From assembly GCF_002706425.1 (NCBI RefSeq), contig NZ_CP017713.1, positions 1-64,000 on the forward strand: DNA of 64,000 bases, read 5' to 3'. The notes under the pieces were generated by a model that saw only the letters and a program-made list of their open reading frames with translations, did no database searches and was not told the origin of the DNA. The position numbers were made by a program, and so were the translations under genes. Source of the stretch: Loigolactobacillus coryniformis subsp. coryniformis KCTC 3167 = DSM 20001 (GTDB taxonomy: Bacteria; Bacillota; Bacilli; Lactobacillales; Lactobacillaceae). Below are positions 46,623 through 55,749 of the stretch, one piece after another. Each line of letters opens with the position of its first letter. Positions within the stretch are counted from its first letter, which is position 1.

Positions 46623-47207
46623 ATGATGCAAACCGCAACACAGATTTTTAACGCGATTCAAAATGATCCACAGAATCAAGAGTTCACCGCACAAGGGATT
46701 CAACCGCTGTACCATGTGATTCCGACGGCGGAAATTTTGATCATTAGTCAAGCGCCGAGCCGCAAAGCGCAAGAGTCAATGGTGTTTTGGAATGATCCGA
46801 GTGGGGATCGACTACGCGACTGGATGGGTGTCACCAAGGCAGAATTCTATGATTCCGGGAAGGTGGGCGTGATGCCATTGGATTTTTACTATCCTGGTAA
46901 AGGCCTACACGGTGATCTGCCGCCACGCAAAGGTTTTGCGGAAAAATGGCATGAGCCCTTATTAGAATTGATGCCGAATGTAAAATTGACACTTTTGATC
47001 GGTCAATACGCACAGAAATACTATTTACAGAAATTGCGGCAAAAGACCTTAACGGAAACGGTGCGCCACTACGCTGACTATTTGCCAGCCTATTTTCCAT
47101 TAGTCCATCCTTCGCCACTAAATTATGGTTGGCTGCATAAAAATACTTGGTTTGCGGAGGCAGTTATTCCGGCGCTACAGCAGGATGTGCGGCAGATTCT
47201 GTTATGA
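46623..47207 (+). CDS. Uracil-DNA glycosylase-superfamily protein
   Basis: 194 residues of the UDG-like fold, with the first-strand motif IISQAPSRKAQES and the later VHPSPLNYGW motif with the conserved histidine. It also has a central FWNDPSGDRLRDWMG segment. Such proteins excise uracil or related bases, or have lost activity. ATGATG start near GAAGGT. It stands directly behind the IS, so its original promoter may have been displaced. Confidence 0.75.
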   Translation: MMQTATQIFNAIQNDPQNQEFTAQGIQPLYHVIPTAEILIISQAPSRKAQESMVFWNDPSGDRLRDWMGVTKAEFYDSGKVGVMPLDFYYPGKGLHGDLPPRKGFAEKWHEPLLELMPNVKLTLLIGQYAQKYYLQKLRQKTLTETVRHYADYLPAYFPLVHPSPLNYGWLHKNTWFAEAVIPALQQDVRQILL

Positions 47208-47254
47208 CCGGTGTTACGCTAAGAAGTGAATTACAGCTAATTATGATAATGGTT

Positions 47255-47281
47255 AAGCGCGATATCAAGCGCGCTTGATAT
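47255..47281. promoter_or_regulatory. Palindrome cluster over the gluconate kinase promoter
   Basis: AAGCGCG-ATATCAAG-CGCGCTT (47255-47276) overlaps a perfect 20-bp palindrome (47262-47281). A TATAAT lies at 47279-47284. The 22-base block also occurs, inverted, at 55432-55453. Confidence 0.5.
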
Positions 47282-47323
47282 AATGAAAATATGGTTAATC
47301 TGTTTGTATGAATAAGGGGCGAA

Positions 47324-48877
47324 ATGGTAATGGATTATATGATCGGCGTTGATATTGGGACTACCAGCACAAAGGTTGCCCTGTTTGATTTACATGGAAA
47401 GCTACAGACGGTGAGTCGCCAACTATACCCGCTTTACCATGAGCTGCCTGATCGTGCAGAGGAGGATCCAGCGGCAATATTTGCGGCGGTGATTGCTGGC
47501 CTGGCAGCAGTGGTTCACGATAAAGTCGTTCAGCAAACTGAAGTCAAAGGAATCGCCTTTTCCAGTGCGATGCACAGCGTGATTCTAATGGATCAGCATG
47601 ATCAGCCATTAACGCGGGCAATTACGTGGGCGGATAATCGCGCGGTAGCGGCAGCTAAAGCACTAAAAGATTCAGCCAATAGCCAACAATTATTTGCACG
47701 GACTGGGGTGCCGATTCATCCAATGTCACCGCTGACTAAATTAATGTGGTTCAAGCAAAATCAGCCGGAGTTATTGCGACAAACGAAACAAGTGATCGGT
47801 GTAAAAGAGTATGTTCTATGGCGTTTGTTTGGCCGCTATGTTGAAGATTACTCGATCGCCAATGCGACAGGCTTATTTAATATTAATACCCTAGATTGGG
47901 ACGAAGCTGCATTGGATTTAGCAGGAATCACACGAGCGCAATTGCCAGAATTAGTCGATACTGATCACCAATTACGAGGGATGGATCAGGAAATTGCCAC
48001 CACAATTGGCTTAGCTACCGATACTCCAGTTATTATTGGTGCCAGTGATGGCACGCTTAGCAATTTGGGGCTCAACGCAATTCGTCCAGGTGCAGTGGCG
48101 GTTACGATTGGTACGTCAGGGGCGGTGCGCATGGTTGCAGCAACGCCTAAAGTTGACGCAGCCGGGCGTCTGTTCACTTATTATTTAGATAAAACGCACT
48201 GGGTGATCGGCGGCCCCGTGAATAATGGCGGGATCGTTTTCCAGTGGGTACGTGACCAATTATTTGCGCCGGAAAAAGCAATAGCGGCAGCGCAGGGTAC
48301 TGATTTATATGAAAAATTGACCCAGTTAGCGTCCACGATTCCGGCTGGTGCTGGTGGTCTGCTGTGTCAACCTTATTTAGGCGGTGAACGTGCACCATTG
48401 TGGGACGCTGACGCGCGCGGCAGTTATTTTGGCCTGACGCAAAGCCATACGCGTGCTCATTTGGTCCGGGCAACGCTAGAAGGTGTGGTTTATAATTTGA
48501 ACGCCGTTTTACAGTTGTTGAAGGCTTTGTCTGACGGTCCACTAACGATTCAAGCTAGTGGCGGCTTTGCTCACAGTCAATTGTGGTGCCAAATTTTGGC
48601 TGATGTGTTTGCACAAAATGTCAGTATCCCCACTAGTATTGAAAGCTCAGCATTAGGTGCAGTGGTGCTAGGTATGAAGAGTCTTGGCTACATTGACGAT
48701 TTACATGATGTTGCCACGATGATGGGGACTACTAAGCAGATTATTCCTATGCCAGCCGATGTAGCAGTTTATCAGCGAATCATTCCGATTTGGTCTGGTG
48801 TAACGGAAAAGTTGAGTAGTGAATATGAACAAATTGCGGCCTTTCAACGCGAATTTCCGATGATGCAGAATAACTGA
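47324..48877 (+). CDS. gntK: Gluconate kinase, FGGY family
   Basis: Phosphorylates gluconate to 6-phosphogluconate for the pentose-phosphate pathway. The 517 residues show the ATP-site GVDIGTTSTKVALFD, the substrate region SSAMHSVILMD and WADNRA, the second phosphate motif GTSGAVR, and the FGGY C-terminal domain with SGGFAHSQLWCQILADVF. The start near 47324 or ATG 47333 (MDYMIGVDIG) is close to a GGGGCGAAATGG site. Among FGGY kinases the sequence looks most like gluconokinase, but xylulose or similar cannot be fully excluded. No permease gene is adjacent. Confidence 0.8.
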   Translation: MVMDYMIGVDIGTTSTKVALFDLHGKLQTVSRQLYPLYHELPDRAEEDPAAIFAAVIAGLAAVVHDKVVQQTEVKGIAFSSAMHSVILMDQHDQPLTRAITWADNRAVAAAKALKDSANSQQLFARTGVPIHPMSPLTKLMWFKQNQPELLRQTKQVIGVKEYVLWRLFGRYVEDYSIANATGLFNINTLDWDEAALDLAGITRAQLPELVDTDHQLRGMDQEIATTIGLATDTPVIIGASDGTLSNLGLNAIRPGAVAVTIGTSGAVRMVAATPKVDAAGRLFTYYLDKTHWVIGGPVNNGGIVFQWVRDQLFAPEKAIAAAQGTDLYEKLTQLASTIPAGAGGLLCQPYLGGERAPLWDADARGSYFGLTQSHTRAHLVRATLEGVVYNLNAVLQLLKALSDGPLTIQASGGFAHSQLWCQILADVFAQNVSIPTSIESSALGAVVLGMKSLGYIDDLHDVATMMGTTKQIIPMPADVAVYQRIIPIWSGVTEKLSSEYEQIAAFQREFPMMQNN

Positions 48878-48881
48878 TCAA

Positions 48882-48920
48882 AAAACAGCTAGCTACCATA
48901 ATTGGTAACTAGCTGTTTTC
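48882..48920. terminator. Bidirectional terminator
   Basis: AAAACAGCTAG (48882-48892) pairs with CTAGCTGTTTT (48909-48919) between gntK and the convergent MMPL gene. Confidence 0.8.
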
Positions 48921-48922
48921 AG

Positions 48923-51900
48923 TTAATGTTTACGTTTCTTAATATTATCGTTCAGCTTATCATCGAGTGGATAGGTTAAACGAATCGCTGCGGAGTTAAC
49001 GACTGGCAAGATGATCACGAGAATGATCAAACCGATGATCACTGCCAAAGCAACTTGGATCAATGTTAAAACGCCGGACGGAATTAGAGCGGCAAAAGTA
49101 CCACTCAGAATCACTGCTGCAGAAATGACGACTGCGCCGATCACACTGGAAGCGGCAATGATTCGCTTGCTTGGCGTGCCGTTAGTCAGACCGAATTCAC
49201 GATATTTCATCATAAGGAAGATACTGTAATCGACCCCTAAAGCCACCAACATGACAAAGGAGAAGAACGGTGTATTCCAAGTCAGCATATTTTGACCTAA
49301 TACTGCAGAACTCAGCCAACGAGTCAAACTCAATGAAGTAACGTAGGCTAGTAGTAATGTGCCTAAGATATAAACGGGCTGCAAAATCGATCGTGTGATC
49401 ACCATTAAGGCTAATAAGATACCAACCAACATGATGACTGCAGTCCGCGTGAAGTCGCTGCTAGCAATATGATGTGTATCAGAAATGGAAGCCGTTTGGC
49501 CGCCGATCGCAACTTTAGCACCAGATAGTGGGGTACCTTTCAATTCGTTTTGCACTTCACTTTGTAATGAATCGATCCGTGCCATTGATTTGGCTGAGCT
49601 AGGATTTGAATCTAAAACAATCGTTAGCTTAGTCGCATGTTTATTAGCTGACATATAAGTTTTAATTGCAGTAGCAAAAGTTTTACCATGCAAAACGCTA
49701 GCTGGGATGTAGAAATTATTTGCGGCAGCGGAATTCTTCAAGCCGGTTAAATAATCGTCAGCGCTAGTAACACCTTTACCGATCTTAGTTAAACCACCAC
49801 TGGCATCCACTAAGCCGTTGTGCAATACCTGCATTTGGCCAACTAAACCTTGCAGGGTCGTGTACATTGTCCGCTGACCATTGTTAACTTGAATCAAGCC
49901 GGCGGTCAGTTGTGGTGCTTTGGCGTTCAATTGGTTAGCACCACTAGCTAATTGATTGGCGCCATTGCTTAGCTGACTAACCCCACTGGTCAAAGTTGGC
50001 ACTTGGTTGTTTAAAGTACCTAAGCCACCAGCTAATTGCTTAGTGCCACTAGTCAGAGCTGCAGAGTTAGCGTTCAATTGACTAGCACCACTAGCTGCTT
50101 GGTCAACACCGCCAGTATATTGTTGTAAGCCAGCGGCTAATTGATTGATCTGACTCAACATTTGCGACTGGCTGATCGTTGCGTTGATCGTGCTTTGGTT
50201 AGTTGTATCAACGCCGGAGCCATTAACACCTGCATTTAATTGATTAGCCACACTTGAAGCTTGGTTAGCCGCTGTTTGTAATTGGGCTAATGATTGGGTC
50301 AAGGTGGACATTTGGTTCTGTAGATCGCTTAAACCGCTAGTTGCACTAGCTAAATTATCAGTTTTACTCAACATTGAATCAGCATCGTCTAGCATGGATT
50401 CCAGATTATCAATTTGTGCCTTCAGATTAGTAATTGTGCTAGCGCTAGGTATTTTGTTCGCTAATGTTGTTAAACCTGATAAATCCGGCAACGTTGTTGT
50501 GCTGGCCTGTTCCTGCAATGCTGTTAGAGTTGTGCCATTAGCAGCCAAATTATTAGCAACACTGGCGCTAGCAGTTTTAATGATTGTCTGTGCTTGTTGT
50601 TTAGAAGCAGCTGTAGCGTTAGGATCATCAACGATAGTTTGTGCAGCAGCAATGACGGACTTGTCAGCATTTGCTGCGCTTGTGTCGCGTGTGCCAATTT
50701 GCTTCAATGCACTTTGTAACTGGGACTGCGTTGTAGATATTTGTTGGGCAGCATTTTGTAAGCTATCGATTTGCGTTTTGGCTGTCTGTAAACTGTCTAA
50801 CAGTGGCTCCATCGCATCCAATTGCGATTTTGATTGTTTTGCAGTTGCCACTTCTTGTTTCAAAGTAGCACTTTGACTACTCAAACTCTGCAATTGACTT
50901 TGGGCGCTATTTAAAGCAGCTAATTTTGATTGGTTAGCGGCCAATGCACTATTGATTTGATCAACACCACTGGCAATACCGCTGTTGTAAGCCGTCAGCC
51001 CCGCCACTGCTAAAGGTAACTGGCTGCTTTGACTAACTAAGCTTTGCACACCGTTAGTGACTTGATCGGAGCTGCCAGCTAATGTGGATAAGCCACTATT
51101 TAACTGGCGGACACCATTTGTGTATTGACCGAGGCCGTTTTGCAGAACGTAGGCACCGCTAGTTAGCTGATTAACACCGCTCGCTAAGGTGCCGGTTGAA
51201 CTATTGAGTGTCCCCAGTCCGTTACTTAATGTCGTGGCGCCACTAGCAAGTTGGCCAGTGCCACTGGTTAATCGTTGGCTACCAGTGGTCAATGCATCGG
51301 TACCACTAATCAATTGTTGGACGCCACTTAGGCCACTGGACATGTCGCTTTGGCCTAGCTTATCACTGGCTTGATTCAGGCCTTTGTTGACTGTTTTTAA
51401 GCCTTTACCGGCAGTTTTCATGCCGCTAGTTACAGTGCCTAATTGTTGATTAGCGTACAATGCCTTGATTTTACTACCACCAGGCTGGGTTACAGAAGCG
51501 ACGGTTTTAACACCGGGTTCTTTTTGTAACTTACGGGTGATTTGGTCGATCACTTTCAAGTATTGTTCTTGATTCAGCTTTTTATTCGCTTGAATGTATA
51601 AAGTTGACGGCTCAGCGGTCCCTTTAGAGAAGTGATCTTGGACGACTTTGAAGCCTTGCTTAGCCGGTAAACTGTCGCTCAATTCATCCAAGGTATCGTA
51701 ATTTAGTTGATTGCTATAAGTGAATAAAAATGGCAATGTCACTAATAAAACTAGACCGAGGGCAATAAACGGATGCAGCACCGAGCGTTTTGACAAACCA
51801 TGCCACAACTTACTATTGCTGCCGCCTTCAAAGTTCTTGATCGGCCAGAACATGCGCGCACCCAAGGTGGCCATGAAAAATGGGTTCAACGTTAAAAGAA

Positions 51901-52858
51901 CTAATAATAAGACGGCGACCCCAACGGCGACCCCGACCGCAGAACGGTAGATCGAGAACTTGGCTAGGGCCAACGCCGTGAAGCCGATCAGAATTGACGA
52001 GCCACTGTACAAAATCGTGCGTCCGGCGATCCGCCGTGCTTTCTTAGTGGCTGCCACTGCATCTAGTCCCTGACTCAACTCAGCTTTGAATTGATCATAT
52101 AGCAAGATGTTGTAGTCAGTACCGATCCCGAACAGCACTACCACCATAAAGACTTGAGTGAATGATGATAGTGGGAAGCCGACACGATCGACTAAGTTCA
52201 TGACGATACTTAAGGAAGTGATCACAGAAACCCCAACGGTCAACAGCGAAATAATTGGTACGATCGGCGAACGGAAAACAATGATCAGTACAATAAAAAT
52301 AAAAATCGCGGCGATAACTTCAGTTTTTTTGATTCCTTCCTCAGTCGCTTGACTGAAATCATCATTTAAAATATCACTACCAGTGACATAAGTCTTAACG
52401 CCCGCTGTTTTAGCGGCTTTGGTAATGTCGGCATTCATTTGCCGAACCGTGTCTTTTTTGCTGACCAGCAATTGAACTAACTGAGTTGATTTATCTTTGG
52501 AAATCAATTGCTTACGCGTCGCAGCATTATCCGTCGCGGCAGTAACCGATTTAATATGGTAATGTTGCTTATTTTCACGAAAATGCCGTACAGTACGCGC
52601 GATATTTTCTTTTTGCGTTGTGGTCAGTTTATCTGCGCCGTTATTAAAAACAACGACGACCTGTCGGGTGTTACCTTGGCCACGCCCCCAATGATTTTGC
52701 ATGACATCGGCGACTTGACTCTGCGCGGCAGCAGGAATTTTGGTTTGACCATACTCACGAATCAGCCGCGTTGTGTCGGGCATTGTGATCAACGCAATAA
52801 TGATCACGACAACCCAAGCCACTAACGCGCCCACGTGTCGTTCCAAAAAACGTTTCAT
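48923..52858 (-). CDS. Large MMPL-family exporter with long repeat-rich extracellular region
   Basis: 1311 residues. An RND/MMPL-type half with one N-terminal helix, a periplasmic-like loop (about 30-170) and five helices (about 180-390) is followed by a very long external region (about 480-1070) with repeated L-x-x-G-x-x-x-L motifs (LASGVNQL, LTSGAYVL, LQNGLGQY and many more). A second set of helices (about 1130-1300) closes it. The extracellular repeats resemble YhgE/Pip-type heptads and should be coiled-coil-like. MMPL proteins export lipids or peptides; the cargo here is unknown. Neighbouring TetR is divergent. Confidence 0.85.
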   Translation of the reverse strand: MKRFLERHVGALVAWVVVIIIALITMPDTTRLIREYGQTKIPAAAQSQVADVMQNHWGRGQGNTRQVVVVFNNGADKLTTTQKENIARTVRHFRENKQHYHIKSVTAATDNAATRKQLISKDKSTQLVQLLVSKKDTVRQMNADITKAAKTAGVKTYVTGSDILNDDFSQATEEGIKKTEVIAAIFIFIVLIIVFRSPIVPIISLLTVGVSVITSLSIVMNLVDRVGFPLSSFTQVFMVVVLFGIGTDYNILLYDQFKAELSQGLDAVAATKKARRIAGRTILYSGSSILIGFTALALAKFSIYRSAVGVAVGVAVLLLVLLTLNPFFMATLGARMFWPIKNFEGGSNSKLWHGLSKRSVLHPFIALGLVLLVTLPFLFTYSNQLNYDTLDELSDSLPAKQGFKVVQDHFSKGTAEPSTLYIQANKKLNQEQYLKVIDQITRKLQKEPGVKTVASVTQPGGSKIKALYANQQLGTVTSGMKTAGKGLKTVNKGLNQASDKLGQSDMSSGLSGVQQLISGTDALTTGSQRLTSGTGQLASGATTLSNGLGTLNSSTGTLASGVNQLTSGAYVLQNGLGQYTNGVRQLNSGLSTLAGSSDQVTNGVQSLVSQSSQLPLAVAGLTAYNSGIASGVDQINSALAANQSKLAALNSAQSQLQSLSSQSATLKQEVATAKQSKSQLDAMEPLLDSLQTAKTQIDSLQNAAQQISTTQSQLQSALKQIGTRDTSAANADKSVIAAAQTIVDDPNATAASKQQAQTIIKTASASVANNLAANGTTLTALQEQASTTTLPDLSGLTTLANKIPSASTITNLKAQIDNLESMLDDADSMLSKTDNLASATSGLSDLQNQMSTLTQSLAQLQTAANQASSVANQLNAGVNGSGVDTTNQSTINATISQSQMLSQINQLAAGLQQYTGGVDQAASGASQLNANSAALTSGTKQLAGGLGTLNNQVPTLTSGVSQLSNGANQLASGANQLNAKAPQLTAGLIQVNNGQRTMYTTLQGLVGQMQVLHNGLVDASGGLTKIGKGVTSADDYLTGLKNSAAANNFYIPASVLHGKTFATAIKTYMSANKHATKLTIVLDSNPSSAKSMARIDSLQSEVQNELKGTPLSGAKVAIGGQTASISDTHHIASSDFTRTAVIMLVGILLALMVITRSILQPVYILGTLLLAYVTSLSLTRWLSSAVLGQNMLTWNTPFFSFVMLVALGVDYSIFLMMKYREFGLTNGTPSKRIIAASSVIGAVVISAAVILSGTFAALIPSGVLTLIQVALAVIIGLIILVIILPVVNSAAIRLTYPLDDKLNDNIKKRKH

Positions 52859-53046
52859 TCTACTTCCATCTCTTCCTCATCTAATTTACTAAAAATAGTT
52901 CCGCATTACTATTTTATGAAATACCCTATGAAACCTCATTTTCTATAAGGATTGTATGCAACTATCTTACTCATTTTTTTGCGTTTGTCAATGACTTTGG
53001 ATATCCATTATAGAGTTAGATAATATTTTATTTGCACGGATTCATT

Positions 53047-53157
53047 TTTAGACACTTGTCAAACTTTACTGGTAATGATAAAGTGAGCGCAGTTTGAAAA
53101 CAAGTTACAGAAATAATGATCTGTAAAAATTTAGATGGATCGAAAAAAGTGTCTAAA
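53047..53157. promoter_or_regulatory. Inverted TTTAGACAC motifs in the MMPL/tetR gap
   Basis: TTTAGACAC at 53047-53055 and the inverted GTGTCTAAA at 53149-53157 bracket the gap. A local inverted repeat AAATTTAGA/TCTAAATTT starts at 53127. It is a plausible TetR site set between divergent genes (52859-53167). Nothing else is visible there. Confidence 0.4.
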
Positions 53158-53167
53158 TTTAGTGGGG

Positions 53168-53761
53168 ATGAGTGAATTGAAATACGATTTAACCAAAAAA
53201 CCAACTCGTGGGGCACAACGCACTTTAACAGCATTTTCGACGACAATGTACCAATTATTAAGCCAAAAAGCTTTTGAACAAATCAGTGTGAATGAGATTT
53301 GCGAACTTAGTAATTTTCCGCGGGCGACCTTTTACAATTATTTTGATGATAAATATGACTTAGTTAATTATTGTTGGTATATCTTGACTCAAGAGATTCA
53401 TTTAGATGATGTTAAAAAGATCACTCCAGATCTGAATTTAACGCCGAAGCAAGCGCTGAGCATCTTCTTTGATCGTGTTTACCAATTATTCACGACTCAT
53501 AGTCAATTGTTGACCAATATTTTAAAAAATAACTCATTAAACAGTCCAATGGTGCTAAACTTCACCGATTTTGTGCGGGCGAATATGCGTGAGATCATTC
53601 ATAACTGTTTGGATTTTTCTGCGGTACCGGTGCCGCTTGACTTGATTGCTGACCACTACAGTAATACGGTTTTATTAGTATTGGAATGGACCTTTGTGCG
53701 CCGCGCTGATGTTACGTTAGCTGAGGCGCATCAGTACTTAGAATATCTGTTAAAGTATTGA
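53168..53761 (+). CDS. TetR-family regulator
   Basis: From ATG 53168 it has 197 residues. The N-terminal helix-turn-helix (TTMYQLLSQKAFEQISVNEI then CELSNFPRATFYNYFDDKYD) is typical TetR, and the C-terminal ligand part (RVYQLFTTHSQLLTNILKNN) fits the lactic TetR group with a TetR_C-like domain. An earlier in-frame ATG at 53135 is possible. It is divergent from the MMPL exporter, which it probably represses. Confidence 0.88.
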   Translation: MSELKYDLTKKPTRGAQRTLTAFSTTMYQLLSQKAFEQISVNEICELSNFPRATFYNYFDDKYDLVNYCWYILTQEIHLDDVKKITPDLNLTPKQALSIFFDRVYQLFTTHSQLLTNILKNNSLNSPMVLNFTDFVRANMREIIHNCLDFSAVPVPLDLIADHYSNTVLLVLEWTFVRRADVTLAEAHQYLEYLLKY

Positions 53762-53795
53762 TATTGTTGGAATCAGCGCAAGTTCAAGCGCGCTT

Positions 53796-53835
53796 AAAAA
53801 TAGTGCCGACTAATTTAGAAAGTCGACACTATTTT
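53796..53835. terminator. Bidirectional terminator
   Basis: AAAATAGTG.CGACT pairs with AGTCG.CACTATTTT. It lies between the convergent tetR and the DUF328 gene. Confidence 0.75.
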
Positions 53836-53838
53836 GGT

Positions 53839-54579
53839 TTAATCCACAAACACCAACCTAGTTGTCGTCGATAATTCGGGTATAAAACGGTAATTCAGTC
53901 GCTGGAATTGTTGTAACTCATTAAGTTGTTGTACATTATTTTCCGCCATAAAACGGACCATTTCACCACGCGCCATTTTAGCTAGGGTGGCACGGGTTTT
54001 AATTTTACCGTCGACCCAATGGCCAAACACAATATCGATCAACGGCGTGTCTGGTTGTAAATGGCGTTGGATGATTTTAGCATACTCTTGGGAAGCTAAA
54101 TTGATGATCGGCTCTGCCTTTGTCCGTAGCGCTTGATAAGGTTTAGCACCCCAAAAGTCGTATAAATTAGGACTTTGCGCAACGTTCAAGCGCGCTTGCA
54201 TCTCTAAACGATAAGGAACAACACCGTCAAATGGTCGTAAAATTCCGTAAAAGCCAGATAGAATTCGTAAGTTAGATTGGACGTAGTCCAGTGCTGGTGC
54301 CGTGAAAACATCTGGCGCCATATATTGATACTGAATGCCAGAAAATGCAATTAGTGCTGGCGTTAATTGTTCTTTAAGTTTGATTTGTTGTAGCGAGCGA
54401 TAGTTGGCCTGCGCTAACTTTTCACTACACGCCCATAGATTCTTTAACTCTATATAGGATAACTGGCGCATTGTCGCTAAAATCTGTTGTGTTTCAGCCA
54501 AATATTGTGGCAAGGCAGCGATGGCAAATGAATCGGTGTCGAGCCGCATTTTTTTAGCTGGTGCGATGATGATTTTCAT
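53839..54579 (-). CDS. yaaA: Peroxide stress protein YaaA (DUF328)
   Basis: 246 residues with the family start MKIIIAPAKKM, core LIAFSGIQYQYMAPDVF, NLRILSGFYGILRPFDGV and YRLEMQARL, and the end DGKIKTRATLAKMARGEMVRF. Family members limit iron-dependent damage in oxidative stress, and the fold binds DNA. Note that the S4 protein at 3068 carries the same gene symbol, but the proteins are unrelated. AGGTTACC before the start gives the ribosome site. Confidence 0.88.
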   Translation of the reverse strand: MKIIIAPAKKMRLDTDSFAIAALPQYLAETQQILATMRQLSYIELKNLWACSEKLAQANYRSLQQIKLKEQLTPALIAFSGIQYQYMAPDVFTAPALDYVQSNLRILSGFYGILRPFDGVVPYRLEMQARLNVAQSPNLYDFWGAKPYQALRTKAEPIINLASQEYAKIIQRHLQPDTPLIDIVFGHWVDGKIKTRATLAKMARGEMVRFMAENNVQQLNELQQFQRLNYRFIPELSTTTRLVFVD

Positions 54580-54634
54580 AGGTAACCTCCGCGTGATTCG
54601 TAGCTCTATTTTAGCATTTTAACGCTAATTTTCG

Positions 54635-54668
54635 GTTGTCAAAAATATTTGCTAGGCAAATATTGACG
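54635..54668. promoter_or_regulatory. GTTGTCAA-containing inverted repeat before the second regulator
   Basis: GTTGTCAAAA precedes AATATTTGC-TAG-GCAAATATT, a perfect 9-3-9 inverted repeat with GTC/GAC beyond it on both sides. It resembles the palindrome at 34943-34966. Confidence 0.5.
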
Positions 54669-54706
54669 GATTACGTACACTGAAGCTAAAGGAGGGGGGC
54701 TGGCTA

Positions 54707-55099
54707 ATGATCATTGGTGAACGGCTTAAACAATGCCGGCAGCAACAGCAGTTATCGCAGGAAATGGTGGCAGCCGAATTAAAAGTTTCCCGCCAGACGA
54801 TTTCCAACTGGGAAAATTCGCGTAGTTATCCAGATATTGAACGTTGCATTCGTTTGACTGATTTGTATGAATTATCCTTAGATGAATTGTTGAGAGGGGA
54901 TCAAAGAATGGTTAAAAACTTGATCAATACGACGAATTTAGTCAAAACTGGTCGGCTGCTTGCGTTAGGTCTTTTTCTGAATTTAGTTTTAGTGGTTGGG
55001 TTAGTTTTTACAGTGCAGTATTGGTGGGCGCTAGTACTAGTGGCGCTACTACTATTAAATGTTTGTTGGTTGTTTGTGCTCATGATTTGGGTTATCTGA
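54707..55099 (+). CDS. Helix-turn-helix regulator with membrane tail (2)
   Basis: 130 residues. The XRE domain (LKQCRQQQQLSQEMVAAELK, VSRQTISNWENSRSYPDIER) is followed by a hydrophobic tail of two helices (LALGLFLNLVLVVGLVFTVQ, WALVLVALLLLNVCWLFVLM). It is a close relative of the gene at 35046. AAAGGAGGGG precedes ATG 54707. A small membrane protein follows immediately. Confidence 0.8.
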   Translation: MIIGERLKQCRQQQQLSQEMVAAELKVSRQTISNWENSRSYPDIERCIRLTDLYELSLDELLRGDQRMVKNLINTTNLVKTGRLLALGLFLNLVLVVGLVFTVQYWWALVLVALLLLNVCWLFVLMIWVI

Positions 55100-55106
55100 G
55101 GTGTTG

Positions 55107-55433
55107 ATGATGAAAATTATTTTACTATTTATAGTTGGAATTTGCTTTGTGGCTAGCGCTATTCTATGTCAGGTTCTGTTGTGGCGATTGGTTCGTTTAG
55201 ACACTACCTCACGGAATATTGCCCATCCGCATTTAGCTAGTCTACTGGCGACTAGCGGACAAAATGGGTCGGGTTTGTTCACGTATCTCATTTTACGCCG
55301 CCAACGTGCAGTGATTGTTGAACTAGATGATGCGTCAAAACGACGTCAGCTGAAAATTCAACTGACGGCTGGGTTTGCAGTGATGTTTAGTTTGTTTATT
55401 GGCCTTAGTTTTATTTTGTTTTTATTAAATTAA
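55107..55433 (+). CDS. Small membrane protein
   Basis: 108 residues with two hydrophobic segments (IILLFIVGICFVASAILCQV, and FAVMFSLFIGLSFILFLL) and a basic loop (LRRQRAVIVELDDASKRRQL). GAGGTG starts in the preceding stop region, so it is coupled to the helix-turn-helix gene. ATG 55107 and 55110 are both possible starts. I do not recognise a family. Its partner is probably the regulator. Confidence 0.6.
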   Translation: MMKIILLFIVGICFVASAILCQVLLWRLVRLDTTSRNIAHPHLASLLATSGQNGSGLFTYLILRRQRAVIVELDDASKRRQLKIQLTAGFAVMFSLFIGLSFILFLLN

Positions 55434-55453
55434 GCGCGCTTGATATCGCGCTT
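55432..55453. repeat. Hairpin repeat AAGCGCG-CTTGATAT-CGCGCTT
   Basis: A 7-bp stem with an 8-base loop. The 22 bases are the exact inverted copy of 47255-47276. It starts inside the stop codon of the membrane protein and may act as its terminator, though no T-run follows. Confidence 0.6.
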
Positions 55454-55749
55454 ATTCTCTTGAAATGACTTGCTAAGGAACTTAGCTATGAACAAGTACC
55501 ACATTCTGGTAGCTTAAATAGCGCGTCGTTATGCTCAAAACTATGGGAGGTAGATGCCATGAAGTGTACAGTTGCGTCCAACTAAAAAGCGCACGCCAAA
55601 AATTGGGTGCACCTTAGGAAGTCGTTGCGACAGACTAAGCGTAAGTAGCAGATATTATCGTGATCACTGAAATTTAACTAAATTGGACAATGAAGTACTT
55701 GGCTTACACGATATGGTATGATGGAATATATCGTTAAAAGGGGAATTCC
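55454..55749. other. Gap with decayed sequence before an alpha/beta hydrolase
   Basis: No intact gene is seen. Short interrupted frames remain, such as KSARQKLG..EVVA near 55589-55635, which hints at a former helix-turn-helix domain. A TATGAT near 55715 may be the -10 of the next gene, but its -35 is poor. Confidence 0.3.

Noticed and set aside
48923-52858. Repeated DNA in the MMPL gene that at first suggests a repeat array
   Set aside because: The repeats are imperfect and follow the reading frame of L-x-x-G heptads. There are no spacers of constant length and no cas genes, so this is not CRISPR.
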